From: Certhia americana
Taxonomy: Eukaryota > Chordata > Aves > Passeriformes > Certhiidae
Direction: 5' to 3'
DNA: 64,000 bases
Assembly: GCA_018697195.1 (NCBI GenBank)
Contig: JAGMWU010000050.1
Span: 278,666-342,665 of the forward strand
The position numbers and the translations under genes are program-made. Within the stretch, counting starts at the first letter, position 1. Each line of letters begins with the position of its first letter. Shown here piece after piece: positions 10,335 through 22,140 of this stretch. The notes beneath the pieces were generated by a model, which was not told the origin of the DNA, did not search any database, and was given only the letters and a program-made list of their open reading frames with translations.

Positions 10335-10978
10335 ATGGGACAGTTATAAAGATGAGTTACAATAAACATGGAAAGCAAAGCATGGAAGAAAGCCTTTGAA
10401 CTAATCCTGTTGCTTTTTAACAAGAACTTTCTGCTTGTAATTAAGCCGTAAGCTGTTTTGTAATAAGAACTTTTGAATTATAATTTTAGAATATTGCTTT
10501 GTATTAAGGATTTTAAAACTGTAGCTTTAGAATGTATAACAAAAGAAGGAAGTGAGTCTATCTCAAATTCCTAACAAAACGGTGAAAAAAACAGCCTGAG
10601 AGAAGAAGATAGACAAAGAACTCCTGACTAATAGTTTTGAAAAGGAAACCATCTATCACCATCTGAGATACACATCCTGGGTGTACATTCTAGGAAGAAT
10701 AGATCACAATAGAGTACAGAAATTGTAAAGAAACCAGCTATCACTATCACTGATTAACATTCTGAAGTATAGAATTGTGACGTAAAAACTGGAATTAGAA
10801 ACTGCTGAGAAAGCCTATGGATATATATATACCAGCAGGCCTCAGCAATCAGTGTGCAGTTGGAGGGAAAACTCCCACCACTGTACCCAGTGCTTTTTTG
10901 CACATATTTTACCACATTAATCATTAAATTGAATTAATGCTTGATATATTGGCTGAGTCAAGCTCCTCATTTTTAACA

Positions 10979-11277
10979 TCTCCCTAAGTGAGCTGAAGAA
11001 GGACTATTTCAGAAGTGGAAAACTGACAGAATTTCTGGGTGTTGTTTTCTGTACATTGTCAGTTGAAAAGAAAGAAGGTGTGGGGAGGGAGGAGGAGTGT
11101 TCTAAAGGTTTCATTATGATTCCTGGGGGTTTTTTTTCCTTTTGGTGTTAGTTAATGAAGTTTTTATTACTTTTAAGTTTAAGCCTGCTCTGCTCTTGAT
11201 TGGGAAATTTCAAATTCGCGAACTAAAACCGGAAACATAAATTGGTGTTTTTGCCCGGTTTCAAACTAAACCTGAAG
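10979..11277 (+). repeat. LTR-Q copy 1, right end, and primer site
   Basis: Reverse complement of 43500-43220. The LTR ends near 11236 (GGAAACA). It is followed at 11243-11260 by TGGTGTTTTTGCCCGGTT, a decayed version of the tRNA-Gly-like site that follows LTR-Q copy 2. So copy 1 was a + strand 5' LTR; its internal part is cut off at 11278 by another LTR. Confidence 0.55.
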
Positions 11278-11913
11278 TGATATGTGGAGTAGACTCCACA
11301 AACTGATATTGTTATGAAGTGAGTATGTATTGTCAGTGCCTGGCACAAGCGAGATCGCTCTTGAGATACTTGTGCACCAAGCTCTGGTTATGAGCTCCAT
11401 TTTATTCACAGAAGTGTATCATACACATTACATCGCACAACTTCGTCATGCATATTTAACCCCATGTCCCACCTGTCCTCACCTCACATGGTAATTAGAT
11501 CCACGTTCTTCTGAACATGTGTTATCCCTGGTGGTGGTCACATGGGGGTCCCTGGTGGTCTTTTGAGGCTGCAGGCAGTGGTCTGAACTTTTGAACTTTT
11601 CTCCTTGGTTTTGGTCCCTTGGTGCTTATCTGAGAGCCTCAGTTGATTTTGATCAGTTTGGAGACAGAGGAGCCTCTTTATCTAGGTCTCTTGCATTCCT
11701 TAGTCTTCTCCCAGTATTGTTCTTTATCGCAAGAGGCTTCAGGAATTTGCATCTTCCTATGCCCTTTGTACTGTAGCCTAGGTTTCTTAACTATAAGGTT
11801 AAAATTCAACAAACAATCCCACAAGCTAAAATTTAAATGCTTAATTCATATTGCTAACTTAAGCAAGCCTCTATTTCAAAACCATGACACAGCGGTAGTC
11901 AGAAATGGCTCCA
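11278..11913 (-). mobile_element. Solo or truncated LTR of the ERV-G family
   Basis: It begins TGATATG and matches 58016-58651 along its length (for example 'gtgcctggcacaagcgagat' and 'attcatattgctaacttaag'). The boundary at 11913 is set by alignment with the ERV-G 3' LTR (..TCTCCA) and is approximate. The sequence just right of it, TGTCCCCC, could be an antisense polypurine tract. Confidence 0.65.
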
Positions 11914-13325
11914 TGTCCCCCAAAACACTTGTGGTGAAAAGAGAAGGGAAAAAGCAACATGAAACAAAGGAAAACACTAAAATAGCTTACAATCAATAAC
12001 AGCCATAAGGTAGAATCATTACTGACTCTCTTGTGTTATCTTATGGAAGATGAGACAGCAGAGATTGTAATGAACAAGGGAATCTTCGACAAATTAAGGA
12101 TGAACACACTGTATCTTCTTTATCCACACACAGGTGTATCCACACATCAGTGTTCCATCTCAGGTGTTTTAGTCGGTGTTGTCTTATCTCTAGAGGAAAA
12201 TGACTATATCTTGCAATTTAGACAAGTATCTTTCAACAAAACTCAAAATAACTCAGATTGAACTAAGTGAAACTTGGTAAAAATTGATTTTGACAGAAAT
12301 AAAGCTTAACAAGATTCTAAATTTAAAGAGTATAGCTTAACCTTACTTAAATCTGATTATATTAGACTGTAACTTTGCTTTATCCTAGCAACACTTAATT
12401 TTTATTAAATCAAATAAAACAGAGTTAAAAGTAATATTTTTAAAAGTTATAAATATCACAAGGTGTAACACTACCTATACAAAGAGGCACTGATAACTGA
12501 AAAAATCCCCAATAAGAATAGGATGATTTTTCTGAAGGAATTAATGGCATTACGGTACACGTAGACAGCTTTGAATTCCTTCAACAAAGAATATCAAACA
12601 GTAAAATGCACAATTCACTTTAGAAGACAAAAAAGCATCCCAATACATTTTTAAGGCTTTCTAAGAACAGTGAGTCAGGGCTCCAACAAACTAAGTTGGC
12701 CCCGGTGCCTTCCGGGAGGAGAGGAAAAGAAACCTGCTCAGGAAGAAACCCAAGAATGTGCCGTGATGTGCTGGGGGGCTGTGCCACTGCTGTGCCACAG
12801 TGGGGGAAGGGGGAGGGAGGGGAAGGCCACCCGAGGGGGAGCAGGGTGGCCGAGCTGCCTTGGGCTGCTGCTGCTGCTAAGTTGCCTGGCCCACGGGGGG
12901 GTCTGAGCATCCGCACCCCGCACCAAGAAAGAGTTAAGCTGGATGCTATTAGGATGTATGAAAAAGAAACATCAGTGAAAAAATGAATTTCTTCTAGACC
13001 TCATTTGCATGAAATCGATGCAAGGCTAAAAGAGAACAACAAACCTTTGTAAGACTAAAAAGTACCAGGGGCTTTCTGCAAATGAAATTCAGAAAAAACC
13101 CAAACTGTGCTACATTGCACCTACATCTGTAAGGGTTAGAAACCTTAAAAAACAGGCACAGAAAATCTCAAGTGAGCACAAAATGCCTATGCTCCCCTCC
13201 CCCAGGCACCGCTGTTCTATCCCAACACCCTCAGCTCTGGGGCCATGGCTTTTCCGCCCTCCCTCCAAACACCAGCAGTGGGAAAAGCAGAGGGAAAAAC
13301 ATCACAAAGCAAACCCTAAAAGTCG
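11914..13325. other. Unassigned, AT-rich then GC-rich, no gene seen
   Basis: 11914-12660 is AT-rich with no open frame over 80 codons. 12660-12920 is GC-rich, with several overlapping short frames on both strands that look like compositional artefacts. 13130-13320 shares short words with 32110-32240 (for instance 'tgctcccctccccc'), on the other side of ERV-C. I see no recognisable element or gene. Confidence 0.5.
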
Positions 13326-13786
13326 TGCTATACATGCATATTTTATTATTGGCTTTTCACAAATATTAAGATGAATAACGGCTCTTTGCCATAGTTTTAG
13401 AATTTAGGTGTAGTATGTTTTAACTGCCTGAATAGATAACTTCCAAGAGGGGCCCAAGCTACTATCAGCTTTCTCCGTCTGTGAAAAAAGAGACCAAAGC
13501 CCAAATCAAAAGATGATAAAAAGTAATTAAAAACACAAGAACGCATGCTCTAAAAAGGCGGACCCAAAGAGTGGTCATTCAAAACAGTTCCTAGAAAAGT
13601 TTGAATATGCATAAAGGTACATGCAAGCAACAGTATAAAAAGGGAACTTTCAAGACAACAAGCGTGCTCTTGGCAAAGTGCCAAGGCACTTGGCCATTTT
13701 TAACCTTTGCTTTATTTTCAATGACTCTTATTGTCTCTATTAAACCTTTTTAAATTTTGCCAGGAGAGTGAACCTCATTTTTCACA
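13326..13786 (+). repeat. ERV-C 5' LTR
   Basis: Starts TGCTATACATGCAT and ends TTTTTCACA. It matches the 3' LTR at 31241-32064, sharing for instance 'aactgcctgaatagataact' and 'ggcacttggccattttta'. Two bases after its end lies a primer-binding site. Confidence 0.85.
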
Positions 13787-13788
13787 AC

Positions 13789-13806
13789 TGGGGAAGCTCG
13801 TCCAGG
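13789..13806 (+). other. ERV-C primer-binding site (tRNA-Pro type)
   Basis: TGGGGAAGCTCGTCCAGG, close to the classical gammaretroviral tRNA-Pro site (TGGGGGCTCGTCC..). It lies two bases after the LTR's CA. A leader without an open gag frame follows to 14061. Confidence 0.8.
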
Positions 13807-14061
13807 ATTAACACCTCGCCTCCGAGACCCCGAGGAATACAGACTGGGGGAAGGATGCCCCTCCTGAATTTGGCGGTGTCTTCTCCGTCTCCTCTGGTGT
13901 GGATCAGTGGTGGCAGATCAAAACCTGAGGACAAGAGACAAATAAAGCAAAGGAAAAGGGAAAAAGGTTCCTTAAGGAAACCGTGGTATTTAGCTCCATA
14001 ATTCTTGTGGACGAAGACCAGAGAAAGACAAACACTTGTAAGTGTTTCTCGGGAGGGGTGG

Positions 14062-14770
14062 TGTAAGTATAAGGAATGGGTCCCTGAGTTTGCTAAATTG
14101 GTTGTAATAAGTTCCTAAGTTTATTAAATAAGTTGTTGGTTGATGCTGTTCTCGTGTTAACTGTTAAATTAGTTGTTGGTTGATGCTGTTCCTAAGTCTG
14201 TAAGTCAAATCTCGTGTTAATTGTTAACAGAATAAATTACTTTGCTCCCCCCCCCCCCAACCTGTACTTTCCCTATCCCATCTGGAAATGCCACCGCTGC
14301 TCTCCAAAATAGTGCCCGCCACTAAGGAGGGGGAGACAACTACCGCGAATATGCAAATGAAGGACACAAGAGCCCATTTGACACAAAATGCCTCTAAAAC
14401 AACGTGCCTATGTGACATCTCGAAAAACCAACAACATACTACACCTGAGAAAAGGCTGGGCAATCCTCCCACGGCATTTTTCAATTCAGAATGTGGTCAC
14501 CATAACCTGAATGGGAGTCGACTAGAGTGGCACCCCTGGACTTCCAGCGAGGGAGGAATTGTCTTCCTGAGGACTCTTGTGAGGACGGAAGCGCCAGCTC
14601 TGCCCTGAGGCAAAGCTGCTACATTCGTCCTTCCCCGTGTAGTCTACGGGAGCAGCCAGCGGAGCAGTGGCAGTGCGCACAACCCCTCAGGCTCCTACAC
14701 TAAAGAGCTGATTTCAATAAAGGCCATTTGAAAGGAGCTGATTTCCTAAACTTTTTTTTTTTACATTTCA
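14062..14770 (+). repeat. ERV-B 5' LTR
   Basis: Matches 22141-22831 and 23915-24631. The first bases (TGTAAGTATAAGGAATGGG) differ from the clean TGTTAGGAATGGG of the other copies, so the left edge is uncertain by about 6 bp. It contains a C-tract at about 14247-14260 and an 'aataaaggccattt' word at about 14716, and ends TTACATTTCA. Confidence 0.85.
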
Positions 14771-14772
14771 AT

Positions 14773-14790
14773 TGGGGGCTCGTCTGCAGT
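14773..14790 (+). other. ERV-B primer-binding site (tRNA-Pro)
   Basis: TGGGGGCTCGTCTGCAGT follows the LTR end by two bases. The first 12 bases equal the murine-leukaemia-type tRNA-Pro site. Confidence 0.88.
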
Positions 14791-15984
14791 AGCCACAACT
14801 GAAGAGGACCAGAAGCCGGGACGGCCGCCTGCCCTCTTGAGCCTCCAGGACAGCTGGCTATCTGTACTGAAGAAATCAGCTTGGGACCAGCGACGCTGAG
14901 GAGCGCCAGAAGCGTAAGTAACTCCGATGGCAGGAGTAGGAGGCGAGCAACTGTGGTGTGGATGAGAAGGGGGGCCGGCAGCTCAGAAGCCCCGAAGCAA
15001 GTGAGGCCTACCAAGGCCTAGCGAGTGATCGAGGCATCTCCTAAGGGGATAGAGGAAGTCCCCCCTCTGGGCGTGCGGAGGAAGATCCTGGTGTGAGTAG
15101 CATGCGTTGGGATCGGCCCCCTCCCTTTAGGAAAGGGCTGTAGAGACCTTGGTGACTCCGGGCGCACGGAGGCCTAGGTATTGAGTGAGTCGTGTGCAGT
15201 TTTTGTACAGGGTATCCCCAGGTACTGCCAGCACCAAGTGTCCAGGAGTTCCCCGATCCCCAGGGGCGGACCAGATGCGCTGTAGATGGTGTGCTGCCGC
15301 AGCTCAAAGGGAGGCTGTAAATCCACTGCTCTGGGAAAAGGGTGGGGAGTCTGAGATGGCAGGCAAGGCAGGCATCACACATACCCACACACATCCCTTT
15401 AACCGAGGCCATTCCGCTGGGGAGGGGTGGTCAAGCCGGGTTGGTGGAATGTAAAGGGGTCGGGCCCCGCTTGTGTACATACCCCCGGGTAACCCCTGAG
15501 AGTCTTTTTGTTCCTTCTCGACTCTTCAGAAAAAACTCAGGAAGGAGACGGCATTAGGGACAGGACTGCTCTAGCCCAAGGAGCAGACTATAGGTCCGGC
15601 CTGGTGGGAGGCTAGGCAAGGGGAAGTCCTGAGGCCTGAAAGGAGGACCCTAGTGGTAGGGACCCCGGCAGCGTCGACAAAGAATGCTCAGCGTCCCGTA
15701 GGGGGAGAGTCGCGGGGGTACGTAGGGGGTCCCGTCAATAGGAGGGACTCCAAAGGTCCAGAAGGGGTGTTGGGCCTTATGGTATGAGTGAGTATAAGAG
15801 TGAGTGAAACCCCATCCTTTGCCTTATGGTATGAGCGAGTGAGTGATTGAACCCTATCCCCAGCAAGTATGAGAGAAGTGAGAATTAGTAGAAAAAGTGT
15901 GAGTTGTGAATTTAAGTTGGCTAAAAGAGGATTTGGTTTTGGTCAGTTAAGAATTATGGTAGGGAAATTTAGGATGAAATCAGT
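14791..15984 (+). other. ERV-B leader with splice donor; gag deleted
   Basis: About 1.2 kb of leader-like sequence with no long coding frame related to Gag. A strong 5' splice site, GC|GTAAGT, lies at 14914 and would serve env splicing. Near 15780-15850 there are repeated gtgagtgag-type words. Around 15985 the sequence passes directly into the reverse transcriptase frame, so gag, protease and the RT start were removed by one internal deletion. Confidence 0.7.
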
Positions 15985-17745
15985 TAACAAGAGAACCATC
16001 AGCAGGCACCCTGTTGTACCTAACTCCTACACATTATTAAGCCAAATTCCACCAGAGCATGCTTGGTTTACAATTATAAATCTAAAAGATGCATTTTGGG
16101 CATGTCCTCTAGCAGAAGAATGCCGTGACTGGTTTGCATTTGAGTGGGAAGATCATGACACAAAAAGAAAACAGCAGTTAAGGTGGACCCATTTACCCCA
16201 ATGATTCACAGAGTCCCCAAACCTTTTTGGGCAAGCCTTAGATTACTAGAAAAATTTACCCCTGAAAAGGAAGTACAAATTTTACAGTATGTTGATGATT
16301 TGTTAATATCTGGAGAAAGACAGGGAGAAGTTAAGGCGACCAGCATCCAGCTTTTGAACTTTTTAGGGGAGAAAGGCCTAAAGGTGTCCCAGGCCAAATT
16401 ACAATTTGTGGAATCTGAAGTAATATATCTTGGACACATAATTGGAAAGGGGTACAAAAAATTAAGCCCTGAGAGAATCTCGGGCATTCTATCCATCTCT
16501 GCTCCTAAAACAAAAAGAGACATAAGAAAGCTCTTAGGCTTATTTGGGTACTGCAAGCTGTGGTTAGACCAATATACTCAAAGTGTCACTTTTCTCTACA
16601 ACAAATTAGTGAAACCCGACCCAGTAAAATGGACAGCAGAGGATGAGGAATGATTACAAGATCTAAAAGATAAATTATCCTCAGCACCAGTCCTAAGCCT
16701 ACCCGACCTCAAAAAGACCTTTGATCTGTTTGTAAACACTGAGAAATGAATAGCATATGGGGTACTAACCCAGGAGTGGGGAGCAAGCAAGAAGCCCGTT
16801 GCCTATCTGTCAAAACTATTAGATCCAGTGGCTAGGGGGTGGCCAACTTGCTTGCAAGCAATCGCTGCTACTGCTGTCCTACTAGAAGAAGCTCAAAAGT
16901 TAACTTTGCAAGGAAAAATCAGAATACATACACTGCATGATTTAAAAACAGTCCTAAGTCACAGAGCTCAACAGTGGCTGACCGATTCCAGGATACTGAA
17001 ATACGAGATTATCTTGATGAGCACTGATAACCTAGAACTGAGCACATCCAAAAGTCTAAATCCAGCACAGTTTCTATCAGGGGAACCCCTAGATGATTTA
17101 GAACATAATTGCATTGAAATAATAGACCTACAGACCAAGGTGAGAGAGGACCTGGAGGGTATCCCCTTACCTTACGGGAAAATTCTTTTTACTGATGGGT
17201 CTTCAAGAGTAATAGATGGGAAAAGAGTATCAGGGTATGCCATCATAGAAGGAACTCACATGACAGTTGCAGATAAAGGGAAGTTACCATCAAACTGGTC
17301 AGCTCAGTGCTGTGAGATCTATGCACTAAAGAGAGGGTTAGACTTGCTAGAAAAAGATCAAGGAACTATTTACACAGATTCACAGTATGCATTTGGAATA
17401 GTCCATACCTTTGGTAAGATCTGGGAGGAACGAGGATACTTAAATTCAAAGGGGAAAATCCTGGTACATAAGGAGTTAATAAACTTAGTATTAGAATCAC
17501 TGCACAAGCCCACAGAAATAGCAGTTGTACACATCAAGGGACATGAGAAAGGAGACTCAATTGAAGTAAAAGGAAATCAGCTGGCAGACCGAATAGCTAA
17601 AGAAGCTGCTTTAGACTCAGGGGAACCAATAAAAATCTTTAGACTGGAAGAATCATCAGATAAAAAGGAAGAGGGGGAGAAGCCAACATTCAGTGAAAAG
17701 GAATTAACAAAAATAAAAGAATTAGGATTACACAAAGGAGAATAA
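15985..17745 (+). pseudogene. pol: ERV-B pol: reverse transcriptase and RNase H
   Basis: The frame contains FTIINLKDAF (about 16070), an intact YVDD catalytic box (about 16290), the connection domain, and RNase H from LFTDGSS (about 17185) with TDSQYAFG (about 17380) and HIKGHE (about 17530). Breaks are a TGA in the LPQ..FTESP region (16201-16203), a frameshift near 16240, then TGA at 16651-16653 and TGA at 16747-16749. From 16183 on the frame is constant through integrase. The N-terminal fingers are missing. Confidence 0.9.
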
Positions 17746-18870
17746 GAGGAATGGCTGACATCTGATGGGTGTAAGTTCCTAAATAAAGCCCTAGTCCGAA
17801 GAATATTAGCAGAGATACATGAGTTAACTCATTGGAGAATCCAAGGGTTATGTGACCACTTTCTAAGGGAAAATATATGTATTGGAGTATATGAATTGGC
17901 AAAAGCTGTCACAAAAGGACGTGTCACATGCCAAAAAGTAGACCAAAAAGTAATGAGGAAAACAACACCTGGGGGGAGGGAGTTAACTTTGAGACCATTT
18001 CAAAATATGCAAATAGATTTTACTGAAATGCCTTCTGTACAAGGGTATAAACACCTGTTAGTAATGGTAGACCATCTTACCCACTGGGTAGAAGCTTTCC
18101 CCACTAAAAAAGAAACTGCAGAAGTGGTTATAAAAATAATCTTGGAAGAAATTGTTCCTCGGTATGGGCTGGTAAATAATATTGATTCAGACCGAGGTCC
18201 ACACTTTATCGCTCAAACCCTACACAGCGTGATTAAAGCTTTAGGGATGAAATGGAGGTTGCACACTCCATGGCACCCTCAGAGTTCGGGGAGGGTTGAG
18301 AGAATGAACAAGACCCTCAAAAATGTATTAACAAAAGTAATTTCTGAAACCCAGATGAATTGGCTTAAATGTCTACCACTTGCCCTTTTGCGAATTAGAA
18401 CAAGACCCCAGTCTGACATAGGAGTCTCTCCGTATGAAATGATGTTTGGACTCCCTTTCCTTATTACCCCTTTCAGCACAGGGAATCATTTGGAAGGAGA
18501 AATAGCCACTCAAAGGTATTTAGAGACAATTGGGAAGATGCTAAGGGATCTTAGGAAGAAAGGATACCTCCCTCAAACCTCTCCCCTTGATGTGGACATG
18601 CACCAAATTCGTCCCAGGGATTGGGTACTGATAAAATCATGGAACAACATCCCACTAACTCCTAGGTTTGAAGGCCCATTCCAAGTACTACTTACTACAC
18701 ACACTGCGGTGAGGACTCGAGAACGAGGCTGGACACATATTTCCCGAGTGAAAGGACCAGTACCACCTCCTAGCAGCGAACGTGATTCTGTGACACCATC
18801 AGTAGATGCTCCTGAGTGGACCACTGTTGTATCCCTCTGGGAGATGGTTCACCCCAAGAAAACCCCCTAA
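17746..18870 (+). pseudogene. pol: ERV-B pol: integrase
   Basis: Same frame as RNase H, separated from it by TAA at 17743-17745. The HH-CC zinc part lies at about 17815-17940. From 17896 there are 324 uninterrupted codons: catalytic D at 18016 (QIDF), D at 18190 (SDRGPHF) and E at 18298 (VERMNK), with 35 residues between the last two, as in active D,D35E integrases. The C-terminal domain (RPRDWVLIKSW and GPFQVLLTTHT) is complete to the stop at 18868. The active site is intact, but the upstream stop prevents normal Pol synthesis. Confidence 0.92.
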
Positions 18871-20323
18871 TGCCTATAAACCATGTAGTTTGACCCTACC
18901 GTCCCTGCTATCTCTGGCCAATTGGCCCAGTGCCAGCTTATCGGTCTTGGACAGAGAACCTAGATAAACCCTTGCTCTTCCTTGTTCAGCCTCTTTGGCC
19001 TCCGGGACCCTTCAAGAATAAAGCTTTGGAATAATCCGAGGTAAGGAGCCTCTTTTGAACCTCTTCTCCCTATCCTGATGTCTCCCTGTTGGGGGTTGGG
19101 TTACTTTCTTATAGAATTTTTTCCCAGAAATTGCTAAGAAGCTGATGGCTGGGTGCTTTTCGGTGCTCATGGGTGCTTAGGACCAAACAAAAGAAGCAGC
19201 TAAGGCAGAGACAGGGAGGCACCATCTTCACTTCGCTCTGGGCAGTTTTCTCCTCTCGGGAAAACGGCCAGGAGCTGCTCGTCTCGGCGCGGCAGAGAGC
19301 TCTCACCATCCCACCTGGAGCTCTGTTGGACCACTGTCTCTTCGTGTGTCCCCTGGGATTTTGGGAGCCTGTTCCCTCCCTGCCCTGCCAGGAGCTCCTT
19401 CTCCCTGCCCTGCATCCACGGCTTCTTCAGTTTTGTTCGAGGTCTCCCCACGCTGTGTTCTGCAGCCCCTACCCAGCCAGGACATTTCCAACAGCTCCAG
19501 CCACTGCCAAGCCTCAGATACATCTCATCCTCCCAGGACTGCTGCTGGCTCTAGTAGCTTGTAACAGTACTGAGGGGGGTGGGGGGGGATGCCAGAGGAA
19601 AACTGTAACTGGGTTGTTGGTTTTTTTTCTTTTCTTCTCTAGTTCTGTTTGTTGTCAATATTATAGTTATTATTGTTAATTTACCTTGTTAGACTAACTA
19701 GTAAAGAACTGTTATTCCTACCCTCACATTGTTGCCCGAGACCCCCCCCTTCAATTTTAAGATTATAACAAGTCCAAGGGGAGTTTCCATTCTTTTTTTG
19801 GTTCCCTAGCAGACACCCCTGTCTTTCCAAGCCATGACACTCCCTCACTGAAGGTCCCCCAGAAACTGAGCTAGTAACCCAAAAGGGGGTCTGAGGGGAG
19901 GGAAAACTTCAGACCACTATCCCACACCCTGAGAACCTTAAAATAACTTTTAAAAGAAAAACCAAGCAGGACAACTAAGAAAGTCCATACGAAGAATTGA
20001 GTAGTATTCTGGACAAGCCTAATAGACTGAACTGTTGTAAATGTTAACATTGTGATACTGTTTAGTAAGTGTTAAAAGAGGGTTTACAAGTTGAAGGGTT
20101 AAGGTTGTGTTGCCATTCAATAAGTGTTTCTTTGTTCACCACAATTTCCCCTCTAAGGAGACCCCAACTCTGGCACAAGGGAAGATCTTTTACAGAGCAT
20201 TCCCTAAAAGGTAATTAAATTAAAAAGGAGTGGAAAAAGAACTGATTCCAAGAGAAGATTTCAACACAGGTTCAGAAAGTCTCCCTGTTCCCCAAGAGGC
20301 AAGACCAGGTGAGGTCAAACGAG
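18871..20323 (+). other. pol-env interval of ERV-B with an inserted LTR (LTR-T)
   Basis: About 19079 (TGTCTCCC) to 19839 (..CATGACA) looks like a solo LTR of a family I associate with songbird genomes, with GC-rich middle, T-rich stretch and 'actaactagtaaagaactgttattcct' type ending. No target duplication is clear. A 168-codon frame inside it (19173-19679) is treated as chance. Unlike ERV-A and ERV-C, I see no Cys-rich accessory frame between integrase and env here. Confidence 0.55.
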
Positions 20324-22043
20324 ATGGCTCATACTGGACTCTTGGGAGGGATCATGCTGATCCTACTTATAAATGACACTCTAGGAAGAAGACACCTGCA
20401 CCAAATGTTACCACCCTCTCTATGATGGAGAAAACCTTGAGTCTCTCTTGAGAGTTCATACAAACCTGAATCCTAATTGTTATAACCACTCCCAATTACA
20501 CACCTGTCAGGAGGACGGGAGAGTTTATTGGCTTGTAAGAAACACTGCCTCTTTTAAGCAGCGCCTATTTGGGGAATGCCTTGAAAGAGATACCTGGCTC
20601 TGTTTTGAGCGTACAGCTAGCCAAAGTAAGGTGGCAGACCTGGTGAAAGAGAAACCCCTAATAAAACAAGTGGGAAATGATCTAGATATCCCTGTGGGAA
20701 AAAAAATTTTTATAGACCTAGTAGCAAGAATAAGTAAAGAACTAAACTTAACTGATTGCTGGGTCTGCGGGAGCACGCAAATGACAGAAATCTGGCCATG
20801 GGAAGGGATCAGCTTAAGCCCATTGGAAATCATAAGATGGAAACAAACTAGACAAGAACCGCAAATCGTAAGAGAGAGAGGAAACGAGCAATGGGACCCG
20901 AGGTCGAAAATAATTGGAGAAGAGTGTATCATGAGAACAGGAAAGAAATATAGAATCCCAGTAGGGAAGATGGCTCGTAAAAGGTACCTAATAACAAAGG
21001 ATTTAAGTACTAGATGGGTCCCCCGAGAGCCAAATCAGTACTGGTCTGTGGGAAAGAAAGAGAAAGGATGTATCTACCATGAAGGGTACAAATTACATGA
21101 GTGTGCTGATAAAGGGATAAACCCCTTCTGGGGAATAAGGAGACTATCTAGATACTGGGAAAGTCCCTCAGAGACAATGCATAAATTTTGGGAAGCTCCT
21201 GAGCACCTATTCTGGATTTGCGAGAGTACAGCGTACACCAGACTCCTCAGAGACTGGGAAGGAAGTTGCACTGTGAGAATTATTAAACCCGCCTTCTTTC
21301 TATTATCAAAGGAATCAGGAGCACATATAGGAGTCCCAGTTTATGATGACTTAAAAAAAAACAACAGAAAAAAGAGGGATACCATGAACATAGAAGGTAC
21401 CCAGAAGTGGAAAAGTAAAGTATGGACACCAGAGGAGATTGTTAAAACTTATGGGACAGCCACCTGGGCCCAAGATGGTTCCTGGGGACACCGTACACCA
21501 ATTTATATGCTGAACCGAATCATCAGGCTCCAAGCAGTACTTGAAATGGTTTCCAACAGAACAGCCCTAGCACTTGATCAATTAACCCAAACCAGAGCAG
21601 TAATCTATCAAATCAGATTGGCAGTAGATTATCTACTTGCAGATGAAGGAGGAATATGTGGGAAATTCAATTCTTCCAAGTGTTGCTTGGAAATCAATGA
21701 TAGAAGTTCAGTGGTCAAAAATATATCCAAAGAGATTCGAAAATTGGCATATGTTGGTACCCAAAAATGGACTTCTTTAATAGATAGTGATTGGTGGGAC
21801 AACTTTTGGTCATTTAAAGGGATCTGGTGGAAAAAAGCAGTATTCATAATAACATGTGCAGTCACCGGACTAATACTCCTACTGTGTTTACTTCCCTGCC
21901 TAATCCGAGTGATGACCTCCACTGTCCTGGATAGTATGCAGCTCCCAGGGATATCCAATCAGAAACAAACAAAAATGACATTGATAGAGAGTCAAAAACA
22001 AGGAGATCAAAAATTAGAGCATGAAAATGCTAAAGAAATATAG
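20324..22043 (+). pseudogene. env: ERV-B env, one frameshift after the signal peptide
   Basis: The signal peptide starts at ATG 20324 (MAHTGLLGGIMLILL) and is followed by a single frame change between about 20382 and 20397. From there a frame runs without interruption to TAG 22041-22043; counted from 20448 it is 531 codons. On that numbering it shows CWVC (about residue 104), many cysteines, an RKKR cleavage site (about 307-310), a C-x7-CC motif (about 404-413) and a hydrophobic anchor (about 463-486) followed by a long charged tail. This is the surface-plus-transmembrane envelope of a gammaretrovirus-like ERV. It is the best preserved env in the window; as read, the out-of-frame signal peptide should prevent surface delivery. 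Confidence 0.9.
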
Positions 22044-22123
22044 GATCAGTATCAAAAACTAAGGGAATTATATTTCCAAGGGTCCGAAATGAGTAATTGA
22101 TGCAGGCTGAAAGCCTGATCAAA

Positions 22124-22140
22124 GAAATAGAGAGGGGGAC
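22124..22140 (+). other. ERV-B polypurine tract
   Basis: GAAATAGAGAGGGGGAC directly before the 3' LTR's TGTTAGG, the position of a plus-strand primer. Confidence 0.85.

Larger units (their letters stand above)
1469..10978 (+). mobile_element. Solo LTR-R, split by ERV-A
   Basis: The LTR parts are 1469-1539 and 10339-10978 (about 711 bp together). It starts TGTAAATA, ends TTTTTAACA, and is bordered by tctc on both sides (1465-1468 and 10979-10982), a 4-bp duplication typical of gammaretrovirus-like ERVs. A TATA-like run lies near 10819-10830. Everything between its two parts is ERV-A, so LTR-R is older than ERV-A and younger than LTR-Q. Confidence 0.75.

Noticed and set aside
12660..12990. Overlapping GC-rich frames that could suggest a small host exon or CpG island.
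   Set aside because: Four frames on both strands are open at once, which is typical of composition; no splice or conservation evidence.
19173..19679. A 168-codon frame on the + strand.
   Set aside because: It lies in a GC-rich solo LTR, has no domain or codon signature, and overlaps equally long antisense frames.
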